64,000 nt of DNA from CAVXTT01 sp963764685 (lineage in GTDB: Bacteria; Bacteroidota; Ignavibacteria; Ignavibacteriales; Ignavibacteriaceae): assembly GCA_963764685.1 (NCBI GenBank), contig CAVXTT010000018.1, positions 186,001-250,000 of the forward strand, given 5' to 3'. The notes under the pieces are model-generated. The model was given only the letters and a program-made list of their open reading frames with translations. It did not search any database and was not told the DNA's origin. The position numbers and the translations under genes are program-made. Position 1 is the first letter of the stretch; each line of letters starts with the position of its first letter. Positions 37,536-46,430 of this stretch are shown one piece after another.

Positions 37536-39623
37536 TTGAAAGAATATGGACCTGAATCAGTACGCAACATTGCGTTCATCGGGCACGGAGGGTCCGGAAA
37601 AACTTCCCTGTCCGAAATCTTACTCTTTTCCGCCGGAGAGATGAATCGCATTGGGAGCATCTCGGAAGGCAACACAGTATCAGATTACACTCCCAATGAA
37701 ATAGAAAAACAAATCTCTATATCCACTTCTCTTCTTCATCTCGAATGGTCTAACGTAAAAATAAATATACTTGATACTCCCGGTTATTCCGATTTTGTCG
37801 GTGAAGTTAAAGGTGCATTAAAAGTATCAGATACGGCTGTAATGGTTTTGAAATCAGCTGAAGGAGTTGAGGTAGGATCGGAAATAACTGCAAGATTCAT
37901 TAACGAGTTTAACGTACCTTCCTCAATCATTATTAATAAAGTTGATAACGAACATTCGCGTTTTAAGGACACACTGGCACAGGCAAAGGAAAGAATAGCA
38001 AACGGTGCCGTTGTTGTAACTTTCCCTGTTAAAGAAGGGATGAATTTTGACAGTATTGTCGATGTTATTAAAATGAAGGCATACACTTATGGTGCACCCG
38101 CTTCCAAGAAAGTCACAGAATCCGATATACCAAAGGAACTGGTTTCTGCAGCAGAGACCTACAGGACAGAGCTTATAGAGAAAGTTGCAGAAACTTCCGA
38201 AGACCTGATGAATAAATATTTCGAAGAGGGAACATTAACCGCCGACGATCTTGAGAAAGGAATAAAAGCAGCAATGGTGAAGGGAAACCTGACACCTGTT
38301 TTTGCTCTTTCCTCAATTAAAGCTGTTGGTATAAATAATTTTCTTGATTTCGCAGTAAAATATTTCCCTTCTCCGCTTGACCGCGGAGGAGTTAAAGCAT
38401 CTCTGAAAGATAAGAACCAGACAGTTGAAATTAAACCCGATCCTAAAGGAGAACCGGTCCTGTTTGTATTTAAAACAGTTGCAGAACAGCACGTGGGTGA
38501 ACTATCACTGTTCAAAGTATACTCGGGTACTATTGCCGCAGGAATGGATTTAATGAATGAGACGAATGGAAAAGGGGAAAGAATAAACCAGCTTTCAGTT
38601 TTGAACGGCCATAATCGAAAAGAAACGGTTAAGCTGCTTGCGGGTGATATTGGAGCCGTTGTAAAATTAAAAGATACCCATACAAATAATACTCTTTCTT
38701 CTAAAAATTTTGCCGCCGTTGTAGCACCCATTTCATTTCCTGAACCTATAATCAGGGCAGCTATTCATCCAAAGGCAAAAGGGGATGAAGATAAAATAGC
38801 TTCGGGACTGCATACACTGCACGAAGAAGATCCTTCCTTTAATGTTATGTTTGATCCTGAAATATCACAGACGATTATTTCGGGGCAGGGAGAACTTCAG
38901 CTTTCACTTGCAGTTAAAAGATTGAAAGAAAGATACGGTGTTGAAGTTGATCTTGTGGAACCAAGCGTTCCATACAGGGAAACAATCAAAGGAAGAGTCG
39001 ATGATGTTGAATATAAACATAAAAAACAATCCGGCGGAAGAGGACAATACGGACATGTCCATTTCAAAATGGAACCCTTACCCAGAGGCAAAGGATTTGA
39101 GTTTGTAGATGCAGTTGTGGGCGGCGTTGTTCCGGGCAGATTTATACCTGCCGTTGAAAAAGGTATACTGGATGTCCTTGAAAAAGGAGTAATTTCCGGC
39201 AACAAAGTAGTTGATGTAAGAGTAACACTTTTTGACGGTACTTATCATACTGTCGACTCTGATGAAATGTCATTCAAGCTTGCAGCAGCACAGGGATTCA
39301 AAAAAGGATTCCAGGAATGCAAGCCCTGCCTCCTTGAACCAATATATGAGATCGAAGTTACTGTACCTGAAGAATATATGGGAGATGTAATGGGAGATAT
39401 TTCATCCAGGAGAGGTAAAATAATTGGAATGGATTCTGATGGTCATTTCCAGATAATTAAGGCAAACGTACCGCTGGCTGAACTCTATAAATATTCCTCT
39501 ACTCTCAGGAGCTTAACCCAGGGTCGCGGAGCTCATAAAAGAAAATTTGCTTATTATGAGGAAGTACCAAAAGAAATAGAGCAAAAGATCATTGATGACT
39601 ATAAAAAGTCAAGAGAAGAATAA
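37536..39623 (+). CDS. Elongation factor G paralogue (EF-G2-like GTPase)
   Basis: A 695-residue translational GTPase with five EF-G domains. The P-loop is GHGGSGKTS (residues 16-24) instead of the AHIDAGKTT of canonical EF-G. Switch II DTPGYSDFVGEV and NKVD are conserved. Domain IV (GGRGQYGHVHFKMEPLPRGKGFEF) and the C-terminal domain (YEIEVTVPEEYMGDVMGDISSRRG) are complete. The sequence belongs to the FusA2-type branch found beside a canonical EF-G in many bacteria; whether it serves in translocation, recycling or another role is unclear. It uses a TTG start with a good GGAGGAA site 7 bp upstream. A terminator follows. Confidence 0.88.
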   Translation: MKEYGPESVRNIAFIGHGGSGKTSLSEILLFSAGEMNRIGSISEGNTVSDYTPNEIEKQISISTSLLHLEWSNVKINILDTPGYSDFVGEVKGALKVSDTAVMVLKSAEGVEVGSEITARFINEFNVPSSIIINKVDNEHSRFKDTLAQAKERIANGAVVVTFPVKEGMNFDSIVDVIKMKAYTYGAPASKKVTESDIPKELVSAAETYRTELIEKVAETSEDLMNKYFEEGTLTADDLEKGIKAAMVKGNLTPVFALSSIKAVGINNFLDFAVKYFPSPLDRGGVKASLKDKNQTVEIKPDPKGEPVLFVFKTVAEQHVGELSLFKVYSGTIAAGMDLMNETNGKGERINQLSVLNGHNRKETVKLLAGDIGAVVKLKDTHTNNTLSSKNFAAVVAPISFPEPIIRAAIHPKAKGDEDKIASGLHTLHEEDPSFNVMFDPEISQTIISGQGELQLSLAVKRLKERYGVEVDLVEPSVPYRETIKGRVDDVEYKHKKQSGGRGQYGHVHFKMEPLPRGKGFEFVDAVVGGVVPGRFIPAVEKGILDVLEKGVISGNKVVDVRVTLFDGTYHTVDSDEMSFKLAAAQGFKKGFQECKPCLLEPIYEIEVTVPEEYMGDVMGDISSRRGKIIGMDSDGHFQIIKANVPLAELYKYSSTLRSLTQGRGAHKRKFAYYEEVPKEIEQKIIDDYKKSREE

Positions 39624-39628
39624 AACTT

Positions 39629-39660
39629 GTGAGGCTGTCTCAGGGCAGCCTCTCTTTTTT
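39629..39660 (+). terminator. Rho-independent terminator after EF-G paralogue
   Basis: GAGGCTG pairs with CAGCCTC across an 8-nt loop and is followed by seven T residues. It lies between the EF-G stop and the HIT-protein start. Confidence 0.85.
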
Positions 39661-39669
39661 TGAGGATAA

Positions 39670-40176
39670 ATGGAAAAGCTTTGGTCCCCCTGGCGTTCAC
39701 AATATATTGAATCATTTAAACAGAAGGATCCGGAGAATAAATGCATTTTCTGTAATGCAGCAAAGCTGGATGTGAACGATCCGGATAATCTTCTCGTGGA
39801 TAAAGGAGAACTGACATTCACAGTTCTGAATTTATATCCCTATAATAACGGTCACCTGATGGTAGTACCCTATACACATACTGATAGTTTTACTTCTCTC
39901 AGCAAAGAAGAAAAAGCAGAAATAATGGATAAGCTCCAGGCGGCAGAGCTGGCAATAAGAAAAGTTATGTCCCCTGAAGGATTTAATATCGGGGCTAATA
40001 TCGGTAAAGCCAGCGGTGCAGGGATCGGTGATCATATTCATTTTCACATAGTTCCGAGATGGAATGGAGATACTAACTTTATGCCTGTTTTAGGTGAGGT
40101 TAAAGTAATTTCGCAGGATCTGCTTTTAACTAAAAAGAATATTGCAAAAGCATTATCCGATCTCAGGAACCTTTAG
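39670..40176 (+). CDS. HIT-family hydrolase (AP4A phosphorylase-like)
   Basis: A 168-residue protein beginning MEKLWSPWRSQYIESF. CIFCNAAKLD forms a zinc-like Cys pair, and the histidine triad is HIHFHIVPRW (H-x-H-x-H), preceded by GASGAGIGDH. This size and N-terminus match the HIT-domain AP4A phosphorylase/hydrolase branch, which cleaves dinucleoside polyphosphates or nucleoside phosphoramidates. The ATG follows TTTTTTTGAGGATAA. A separate short transcript is likely after the upstream terminator. Confidence 0.88.
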   Translation: MEKLWSPWRSQYIESFKQKDPENKCIFCNAAKLDVNDPDNLLVDKGELTFTVLNLYPYNNGHLMVVPYTHTDSFTSLSKEEKAEIMDKLQAAELAIRKVMSPEGFNIGANIGKASGAGIGDHIHFHIVPRWNGDTNFMPVLGEVKVISQDLLLTKKNIAKALSDLRNL

Positions 40177-40241
40177 ATCTGTTGTGATATGCCGGTAGAA
40201 CGGCATACTCCGTTTTTATTAACTTAATATTCAGGGTTTTA

Positions 40242-40748
40242 ATGAAATATTTATTTCTATTTCTTTCGCTCCTTATCTTTGCCTGTGAAGAGCAGGATAA
40301 AATACTGGTTGCCGGGAAGGACGGACTACTATACGAACAGGGGAGTACTGTTCCGTTTACGGGTATCGAGAAGGGCTATGTTCACAGTAAATTTCTTGAG
40401 TACGAAGTAGTAAACGGTGAAAAGCACGGTTATTTCAAAGTGTCCGATTCGCTGGGACATATTGAAACATACGGATATATAAGCCATAATAAGTATGAGG
40501 GGCAGTGGAAGTATTTTTATCCTAACGGGAAAATCGAATCATCCGGATATTTCAGGAATGATCAACCCTCGGGGGAGTGGAAATGGTTCTACCCGAACGG
40601 TATTGTTAAACAGGTCGGTAAATATTTTGAGGGGAGGGAAGAGGGGGAATGGAGATATTTTTCTCAGAGCGGAGAACTTATGATGGTGAAAATATTTAAA
40701 GAAGGTCAGATCGTTGAAGAAAAAAAGATCCCTGATAATAAATTATAA
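40242..40748 (+). CDS. MORN-variant repeat lipoprotein
   Basis: A 168-residue protein with lipoprotein signal (MKYLFLFLSLLIFAC). Five MORN_2-type repeats follow: Y(S)..KYEGQWKYFYPNGKIESSGY, PSGEWKWFYPNGIVKQVGKY, EEGEWRYFSQSGELMMVKIF. Such repeats occur in surface or toxin-antitoxin-associated (YwqK-like) proteins; none of those partners is here. It overlaps the next gene, another repeat lipoprotein, by 35 bp and the two are probably one operon. Confidence 0.82.
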   Translation: MKYLFLFLSLLIFACEEQDKILVAGKDGLLYEQGSTVPFTGIEKGYVHSKFLEYEVVNGEKHGYFKVSDSLGHIETYGYISHNKYEGQWKYFYPNGKIESSGYFRNDQPSGEWKWFYPNGIVKQVGKYFEGREEGEWRYFSQSGELMMVKIFKEGQIVEEKKIPDNKL

Positions 40749-41490
40749 AATTTTTTTACTTGTATTCCTGTTCCCGGTGATGTTTTTTATTTCCTCCTGT
40801 TCATCGGGAAAGCCCGCTGTGGAGGAGGAGAAAAAGACTACTGAAACAGCGAAGGAGGTTGTTAAGGATCCCACCCGAAAACTCCTATTCTATGAGATAA
40901 GAGAAAGGGAGTATATCCGTTCGGCACATATTAAATCTGTAGAGAAATTAGCATTTTCATACGACAGGAAGAAGAAGCCCGTTCCCGAAGGCAAATTATC
41001 CACTATTACATATAATGACAAGGGAGTAATTACAAAAACACTGAACTACGGCAGCAATAGTGAAATAAGCAGCACCTTTGATTATTTATACAGTAACGAC
41101 ACCGTAAGAGTTGAATCCCGGAAATATTCTCCGGTAGGCGAGCTTGAAAATATCTTTAAATATGAATACGATGATGATGGTTATAAAATTAAATCATCAC
41201 GCTATGGTCCGTCGGGAGTTTTAGAAAAATATTATACTTATGAATATGATGATACAGGTAATCTTATAAAAGAAAACTGGTACGACGCTTCCGGTGCAAA
41301 GGAATTCTCAATTCTATACCGCTACGAGAACAATAAACGGTCTGAAACTGTTTCTTACGATGGCGGGGATAATATTGTAAGCAAGTACCTATATAAGTAT
41401 GATGACGAAGGAAATATAGTTGAAGAGATCAAGTACGACGCTGATGGTAAAGAGGTTGGGTTTATTCAATACATTTATTCTTATTATTAG
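40714..41490 (+). CDS. YD-repeat lipoprotein
   Basis: A 258-residue protein with a lipoprotein signal (FLLVFLFPVMFFISSC) and a charged linker (KPAVEEEKKTTETAKEVVK). About six YD-type repeats follow (YEYDDDGYKIKSSRYGPSG, YEYDDTGNLIKENWYDASG, YKYDDEGNIVEEIKYDADG). It resembles the W-containing repeats of the 15070-16811 protein but lacks a sorting domain. The first start overlaps the upstream gene by 35 bp; a start after it would shorten the signal peptide. Probably a surface-anchored binding protein; role unknown. Confidence 0.75.
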   Translation: MKKKRSLIINYKIFLLVFLFPVMFFISSCSSGKPAVEEEKKTTETAKEVVKDPTRKLLFYEIREREYIRSAHIKSVEKLAFSYDRKKKPVPEGKLSTITYNDKGVITKTLNYGSNSEISSTFDYLYSNDTVRVESRKYSPVGELENIFKYEYDDDGYKIKSSRYGPSGVLEKYYTYEYDDTGNLIKENWYDASGAKEFSILYRYENNKRSETVSYDGGDNIVSKYLYKYDDEGNIVEEIKYDADGKEVGFIQYIYSYY

Positions 41491-41525
41491 ACATTATTAG
41501 AAAGGCCTCCTGCAGGGATTGCGCG

Positions 41526-41561
41526 CGTCATTGCGAGGAGTCTTCGACGAAGCAATCTCCC
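41526..41561. repeat. REP-like palindrome (ATTGCGAGGAG...GAAGCAAT)
   Basis: CGTCATTGCGAGGAGTCTTC is followed by GACGAAGCAATCTCCCG, with ATTGC pairing to GCAAT and CTTCG to CGAAG. A degenerate pair occurs at about 19105-19175. Confidence 0.75.
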
Positions 41562-41672
41562 GTACAATTAGAAAAAACGTTTATTGCAATGGATATTTGG
41601 ATAAATGGAAGTTAGGAAGGTTCTTGGACGGCGCGTCATATGATCGGCACTCCTAAATCTTCATACATTGCT

Positions 41673-42160
41673 GGAATGAAACCCCTGACGGGGTTTTAAA
41701 TATTTTAGGGTTTTTTTTCTACAGATATGAAACCCCTCACGGGGTTTTGGGGCAATCCATTATTCTAAGGCTGTAGGCCTTCTATTACGGTAGAAAATGT
41801 ATCCTCCCAATGCATTGATCCCTGATAACAAAAAAATGACATTATTGTATTTCGTCATTAGTAGGAGTCTCCTGCCCGCTGCCCGCCCGCGTAGCTTCGA
41901 TACAACCCTTCGGGTCACTCAGCCACCGGGCTAGCTTTTTTTAATAAAGAAAACAAAAGGTCACTGAGTGTTTTCGAGTCTTCGAGAAAATGTATCCCGA
42001 AGGGACAGGTCGAAGTAACCGGACACTGGCGATAAGGCGTCATTAGTAGATGACAATAAAGTGATTGCCTTTATTTGACAAACTATCTGGGAGTGCCCAT
42101 AGCGGAATGCTATCTGGGGATGGTGCCCTTAGCGGAACGCTCACTGAGCGTTCCTTACAT
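41673..42160. repeat. Large non-coding duplication, copy A
   Basis: This 488-bp segment is largely repeated at 42591-43154. Landmarks in order are a GAAACCCCTGACGGGGTTTT palindrome and a second CCCCTCACGGGG palindrome; TAAGGCTGTAGGCCTT; GTAGCTTCGATACAACCC (41892); GGTCACTGAG; CTGGCGATAAGGCGTCATTA; then 30-bp-type units (TGCCCATAGCGGAATGCT and relatives) ending in the 10-bp palindrome GGAACGCTCA-C-TGAGCGTTCC. No conserved protein is encoded on either strand. Confidence 0.85.
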
Positions 42161-42590
42161 AATACACGAATCTGCCATACGGCAAGGACAGGTCAACTTC
42201 GCAATATCAACGAATTATTTATTCAGGGTTGACCTGTCCGTACACAGGTTGTCTTTTTTTATTGATTGCCCGATTAGTGTAGAATATTAAAAGAAAAGAA
42301 AAATTCTGTAGGGATAGGTGGCGCGATTGCGGATAATTAGGTAGTAATTGCAAACGCCACCTGTCCTTCACGGATCAGAGCAGAATGCTTCAGGGAGTGC
42401 CCGCAGCAAAATGCCATTCGGGGATGGTGCCCTTAGCGGAACGCCATCTGGGAGTGCTGCCCATAGCGGAACGCTCACTGAGCGTTCCTTACATAATACA
42501 GGAATCTGCCATACGGCAAGGACAGGTCAACTTCACAATATCAGTGAATTATTTATTCAGGGTTGACCTGTCCGTACACAGGTTGTCTTT
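42161..42590. repeat. Spacer with two inverted-repeat units and a second 30-bp unit run
   Basis: At 42161-42258 and again at 42496-42590, GGACAGGTCAAC and GGTTGACCTGTCC bracket an AT-rich interior of about 30 bp, followed by GTACACAGGTTGTCTTT. The two copies differ at only a few bases. Between them (42360-42480) are three 30-bp units (GTGCCCTTAGCGGAACGCC-type) ending in the same GGAACGCTCA/TGAGCGTTCC palindrome. Confidence 0.75.
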
Positions 42591-43154
42591 GGAATGAAAT
42601 CCCTGACGGGGTTTTAAATATTTTAGGGTTTTTTTTCTACAGATATGAAACCCCCTCACGGGGTTTTTGGGCAATCCATTATTCTAAGGCTGTAGGCCTT
42701 CTATTACGGTAGAAAATGTATCCCTCCCAATGCATTGATCCCTGATAACAAAAAAATGACATTATTGTATTTCGTCATTAGTAGGAGTCCCTGCCCGCTG
42801 CCCGCCCGCGTAGCTTCGATACAACCCTTCGGGTCACTCAGCCACCGGGCTAGCTTTTTTTAATAAAGAAAACAAAAGGTCACTGAGTGTTTTCGAGTCT
42901 TCGAGAAAATGTATCGAAGTGACCGGACACTGGCGATAAGGCGTCATTAGTAGTTGACAATAAAGTGATTGTCTTTATTCGACAAACTATCTGGGAGTGC
43001 CCATAGCGGAATGCTATCTGGGGATGGTGCCCATAGCGGAACGCTCACTGAGGTAGGTGCCCGTAGTGGAACGCCATCTGGGAGTGGTGCCCATATTGGA
43101 ACGCCATCTGGGAGTAGTGCCCATAGCGGAACGCTCACTGAGCGTTCCTTACAT
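42591..43154. repeat. Large non-coding duplication, copy B, with extra 30-bp repeats
   Basis: Second copy of 41673-42160, with only scattered differences through the first 400 bp. At its end (about 43005-43135) five units of a 30-bp direct repeat occur head to tail (ATCTGGGAGTGGTGCCCATA then TTGGAACGCC, and variants) against about two in copy A. The unit has no internal spacer. It ends in the 10-bp-arm palindrome at 43127-43147. Confidence 0.85.
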
Positions 43155-43159
43155 TTTTG

Positions 43160-43380
43160 CACCATCGAACCATCGTACCATATTGAAGTTGTCAGGCCCT
43201 AATGGTGTTGAAAAAATAAACACCAAAGCACCAACAAGAATTTAGTTATCAAATATATCCAATTTGTCTAATAGTCTTACAATAGTCTTATAATAGTCTT
43301 ATAATACTCTTACAATAGTCTTACTGCAGAAAGACTATTAAAACAGTATTATAAGAGTATTGAAAGGGGATTAAAATACT
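43160..43380. repeat. Word arrays: ACCATCGA words and AATAGTCTTAT hairpin
   Basis: At 43160-43185 CACCATCGAACCATCGTACC uses the same words as 2792-3081. At 43268-43375 about five tandem copies of AATAGTCTTA(C/T) are followed by the inverse words AAGACTATTA and TATAAGAGTATTG, a potential long hairpin upstream of the gene at 43620. Confidence 0.7.
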
Positions 43381-43619
43381 TTCAGACAAATTATGATTAA
43401 ATTCTTTACATATTAACGGTAAACAGAATTTTGACGGAATTGCAAAAAAAATGGGGCGCGGTGTTGTTAATTGTCCTATATTAGCTTCTTTCGTAAGACA
43501 AATTAAGGGGAATATGAAATTTCTGCACAGTCCACCTCATTTCCGGTTTACGTTTAAGTGGTCAGCAAGCCGGACATCAAACAAAATAACTATCCAAAAT
43601 TCATTTAATAAGGAGCTTT

Positions 43620-44321
43620 ATGGCTATTGTTGGAAAACAAATTCTCGGTGAAGTAACCGGATCAGTCGGTGATGTTGTATTCCGGAACCGTAGAGGTAAA
43701 ACTGAAATGTACCCCAAACCTCTTCCGTACAAACCATCAGACTCACCGCCAGCGTGCAAACAGCGGGGTTCGTTTTCTTTTCAGAGAAAAACGGCTGCTG
43801 CCATTGATAAGATATATCTTTTAAAAGAGCTTTGGAAAAACTCCCCTTTACCCGGATATGCCTCCTTTGAAAAACAGATGACCGTTAATAATAAGAAAAT
43901 CTCAGGCCCTGAAGATATTTCAGCTATAAGTCTTTTTCCCCCGGGCTGTATGTTTAACGCAGAGCTGAAGAGTTTTCATCTTGACGGGGATATTATTAAA
44001 GTTACCGTGCACCCGCTGAACTTATCCGATCCCTCAGAGTTGTCGGTAGCCGATATTTCTGCTCACGGTATTCTGATACTTACTGATCCCTCCGGCGATG
44101 AGTATCCTTTCGAATATTTGCCGCTGAGTTCGGGAGGTATTCCCTACAAGAAAGATATAGAACTGAACTTCTCCTTTCCTCTTACAAATCCTGATAACGG
44201 AACCTTCACGCTGTACAGGAAGCGCCAGTTTGTAATCTGCCTGGTTATGCGTGGACGATCAGGCAAAGCAGAACACTTTTCGGTAAATCTTTCAGGAAGG
44301 ATGGACGAGGTAGCCCCTTAA
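43620..44321 (+). CDS. Conserved hypothetical protein (GKVTG-SVGDVVFRNRRGKT family)
   Basis: A 233-residue protein without signal peptide. The N-terminus IVGKQILGEVTGSVGDVVFRN, then YKPSDSPPACKQRGSFSFQ and IYLLKELWKNSPLPGYASF, resembles a family of Ignavibacteria/Bacteroidota proteins (DUF6266-like pattern) with unknown role. C-terminal strands (GILILTDPSGDEYPFEYLPLSS) look like an immunoglobulin-type domain. A weak ribosome site (AAGGAGCTTT) precedes the ATG at 43620. Confidence 0.65.
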   Translation: MAIVGKQILGEVTGSVGDVVFRNRRGKTEMYPKPLPYKPSDSPPACKQRGSFSFQRKTAAAIDKIYLLKELWKNSPLPGYASFEKQMTVNNKKISGPEDISAISLFPPGCMFNAELKSFHLDGDIIKVTVHPLNLSDPSELSVADISAHGILILTDPSGDEYPFEYLPLSSGGIPYKKDIELNFSFPLTNPDNGTFTLYRKRQFVICLVMRGRSGKAEHFSVNLSGRMDEVAP

Positions 44322-44924
44322 GTAAAACAGCATTTTCAGGAAGCTGCAAATGATGCTGCACCTTTAATATTTTCTCTGCACATAATAATAATGTCCCGCA
44401 GTCAGCGGGACTTTTTATTTTCTTTTGACGTTCACATTTTAACAAATATCAGTGCCCCTTCAGGCAGTAAGCGCCGTTTGTAAATACTTCTGATCTCGAC
44501 ACTCCCTTTAAGGTTAAACATTGCTGTGTAATTCAATCTTAAATTATTTTAGAAAGAGAGTACCGTACTAATAGGGTTTATCTTTAGTGTAATTACTTAA
44601 TAAATAGCATCTGATTATTTTGAAGTATTAAGATTTTTTCCCTCAGTGCTTGCTTTTGATTAAACTATTTCTATAAATTCAATATACATTTTGGGAGGTT
44701 TATTATGGCAGCCCAACCTATAAATGTTTTTTCTCGCCTTACTATACAATATTTTTTAATTCTAAAAAGAATACTATCCACACTAATTGTTCCAAAGAGA
44801 ATTTTATGAAAATTATATTTTCAATGATCATTATGTTTTTGTTGAATTACTCGCTTTACCTCACAGAGTTTCTCAGATGAATTATACCTGCAAAAATTAT
44901 TGATAGTGCAATAAGAAGAAAATA
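44322..44924. other. Intergenic region with a possible signal-peptide remnant
   Basis: Apart from the terminator at 44393 this 600-bp gap holds no supported gene. At 44807 a short plus-strand frame starts MKIIFSMIIMFLLNYSLYL and stops after 24 residues. It may be the leftover 5' end of a secreted-protein gene, or chance. Confidence 0.4.
44393..44420 (+). terminator. Rho-independent terminator
   Basis: GTCCCGC pairs with GCGGGAC over a 5-nt loop, followed by a T-rich tail (TTTTTATTTTC). It lies 72 bp past the stop of the gene at 43620-44321. Confidence 0.8.
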
Positions 44925-45977
44925 ATGAAAACCAAAAAACACAATTTCATAAGGTTATTTATACTGGCACTCTTAATTACAACTCTAAGCTGTAAAGATA
45001 CTGTAACCGGACCGCCCGGAGATTTACCAGGAAGAAGAGATTATGTGTGGACTATTGATACACTGGATGCTTCCGAGAATATTTATGGTCGCATGTGGGG
45101 TAGTTCTCCAAAGGATGTCTGGACAATAAGTTCAAGTAACTGGGACAAATCCTTGTTTCATTTTGATGGTGTTAATTGGCGGAGCTTTTCTATTAATGGA
45201 ATGTTTAATTTAACTGCTATTTATGGGTTTTCGAACAAGGATATTTTTGTTGGAGCTGATAATGGAAGCATCTGGAGGAATAATGGATTTGGTTGGAATT
45301 TATTTGCGAAACTAATAAAACCAGGGCTTGATTATTTCCTCTTCGAAAATATATGGGGGACATCGTCTTCTGATTTCTATGCTGTTGGATCTGGACCCGA
45401 TACAAACGGTTTATATAATAGCAGCGTTATTGCTCATTTTAGCAACAATAATTGGATAATGTTAAACACTGATACTCTAAAAGGCGATGTTGTTCATTTA
45501 TATAAAAATGGAATCGATAATCGAACTTATTTTCGTTTAACTAAGATTGGTGGTGTGTTACATGTTGACAGTACGATCATTTACGAAATAAAAGACTCGA
45601 AATATGTAAAACTATATAGCAGTATTTATGCTAAGGGACAACAAGCCGATATTAGCTTAATTGACGATGAAGTCTATTTTATTTTAGGAAATAATATTTC
45701 CGTTAGACGAAACAATGAGTTTAAAACCATATTAAATGTAAATAGCTCTGATTTCTATCAACGCATTTGGGGAAGAAATTCCAAGGACATTTTTCTTTTA
45801 ATGACAGATGGTTTAGTGCATTATAATGGCAAAAATCTTGAATACTTATTTCATTTCAAATATCCTGATTCTGGGACACAAATATATGGTGCTGCTCTCT
45901 TTGATAAGGAAGTTTTTTTCCTCGTTGATGAACCACCAACACACTTAAGATTGATCTATCACGGAATATTAAAATAA
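44925..45977 (+). CDS. Lipoprotein, propeller-like, paralogue of 16910-17950
   Basis: A 350-residue protein with lipoprotein signal (FIRLFILALLITTLSC) and mature start CKDTVTGPPGDLPGRRDYVW. It shares WGSSPKDVWTIS, WGTSSSDFYAVG and WGRNSKDIFLLM motifs with the paralogue at 16910-17950. Predicted beta-propeller; function unknown. A tRNA gene follows 340 bp downstream on the same strand. Confidence 0.8.
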   Translation: MKTKKHNFIRLFILALLITTLSCKDTVTGPPGDLPGRRDYVWTIDTLDASENIYGRMWGSSPKDVWTISSSNWDKSLFHFDGVNWRSFSINGMFNLTAIYGFSNKDIFVGADNGSIWRNNGFGWNLFAKLIKPGLDYFLFENIWGTSSSDFYAVGSGPDTNGLYNSSVIAHFSNNNWIMLNTDTLKGDVVHLYKNGIDNRTYFRLTKIGGVLHVDSTIIYEIKDSKYVKLYSSIYAKGQQADISLIDDEVYFILGNNISVRRNNEFKTILNVNSSDFYQRIWGRNSKDIFLLMTDGLVHYNGKNLEYLFHFKYPDSGTQIYGAALFDKEVFFLVDEPPTHLRLIYHGILK

Positions 45978-46313
45978 TAACTTACAGAGGTAAGAACCTA
46001 TAAATGCTTAACTAGACAATATTAATTAAAAAAGAGCTGGTGATTGGCTTAGTAAAGCCAAGAACTAACCGAAAGTAAAAAGTAACTAACCCGGGGGGGA
46101 AATATATAATACAAACAAGAGTTTGTTTGATCGTTCACTGGAGAAGACGCCGGACATAATTTAGTTGCAAGACAAGTATTCTCTATCTAATTCTTTTGGA
46201 AAATTCTTAGGTAATTCTTAATTTTACCCCTCAACATTTAGCAAGGTGATACTTCAAAATGACAATTTCATTTTTGGAGTGTTGCCACGGAAATAAGCCA
46301 ATTTCAAAGTATC
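45978..46313. other. Intergenic region, nothing supported
   Basis: This 336-bp stretch precedes the tRNA gene. No conserved frame, hairpin of note or repeat family was recognised in it. Confidence 0.5.
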
Positions 46314-46387
46314 GGGCCCATAGCTCAGTTGGTTAGAGCATTTGACTCATAATCAAAGGGTCGGTGGTTCAAGTCCATCTGGGCCCA
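46314..46387 (+). tRNA. tRNA with anticodon CAT (Met or Ile2)
   Basis: A 74-nt cloverleaf: acceptor GGGCCCA/TGGGCCC, D arm GCTCAGTTGGTTAGAGC, anticodon stem TTTGA/TCAAA with loop CTCATAA, T loop TTCAAGT. The T arm resembles tRNA-Ile2 (lysidine-modified CAU), but elongator Met cannot be excluded. It is not an initiator by the usual features. No CCA is encoded. Confidence 0.85.
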
Positions 46388-46393
46388 CAATAC

Positions 46394-46424
46394 AAACCCC
46401 GTAAATAAGACGGGGTTTATTGTT
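46394..46424 (+). terminator. Rho-independent terminator after the CAT tRNA
   Basis: AAACCCCGT pairs with ACGGGGTTT across a 7-nt loop, followed by a short T-rich tail. Confidence 0.7.
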
Positions 46425-46430
46425 TTAATG

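Noticed and set aside
37784..39205. Long antisense frames opposite the EF-G gene and uvrC
   Set aside because: They follow the codon bias of the sense genes, have no homology-like features and lack ribosome sites.
42360..43154. Possible CRISPR array in the 30-bp repeats
   Set aside because: Repeats are contiguous and lack unique spacers, and no cas genes are in the window. They behave as simple tandem repeats inside a larger duplication.
42075..43245. Long open frames on both strands in the repeat island
   Set aside because: They are produced by 30-bp units free of stop codons and show low-complexity G/S/A/T-rich text without signal, family or ribosome site.
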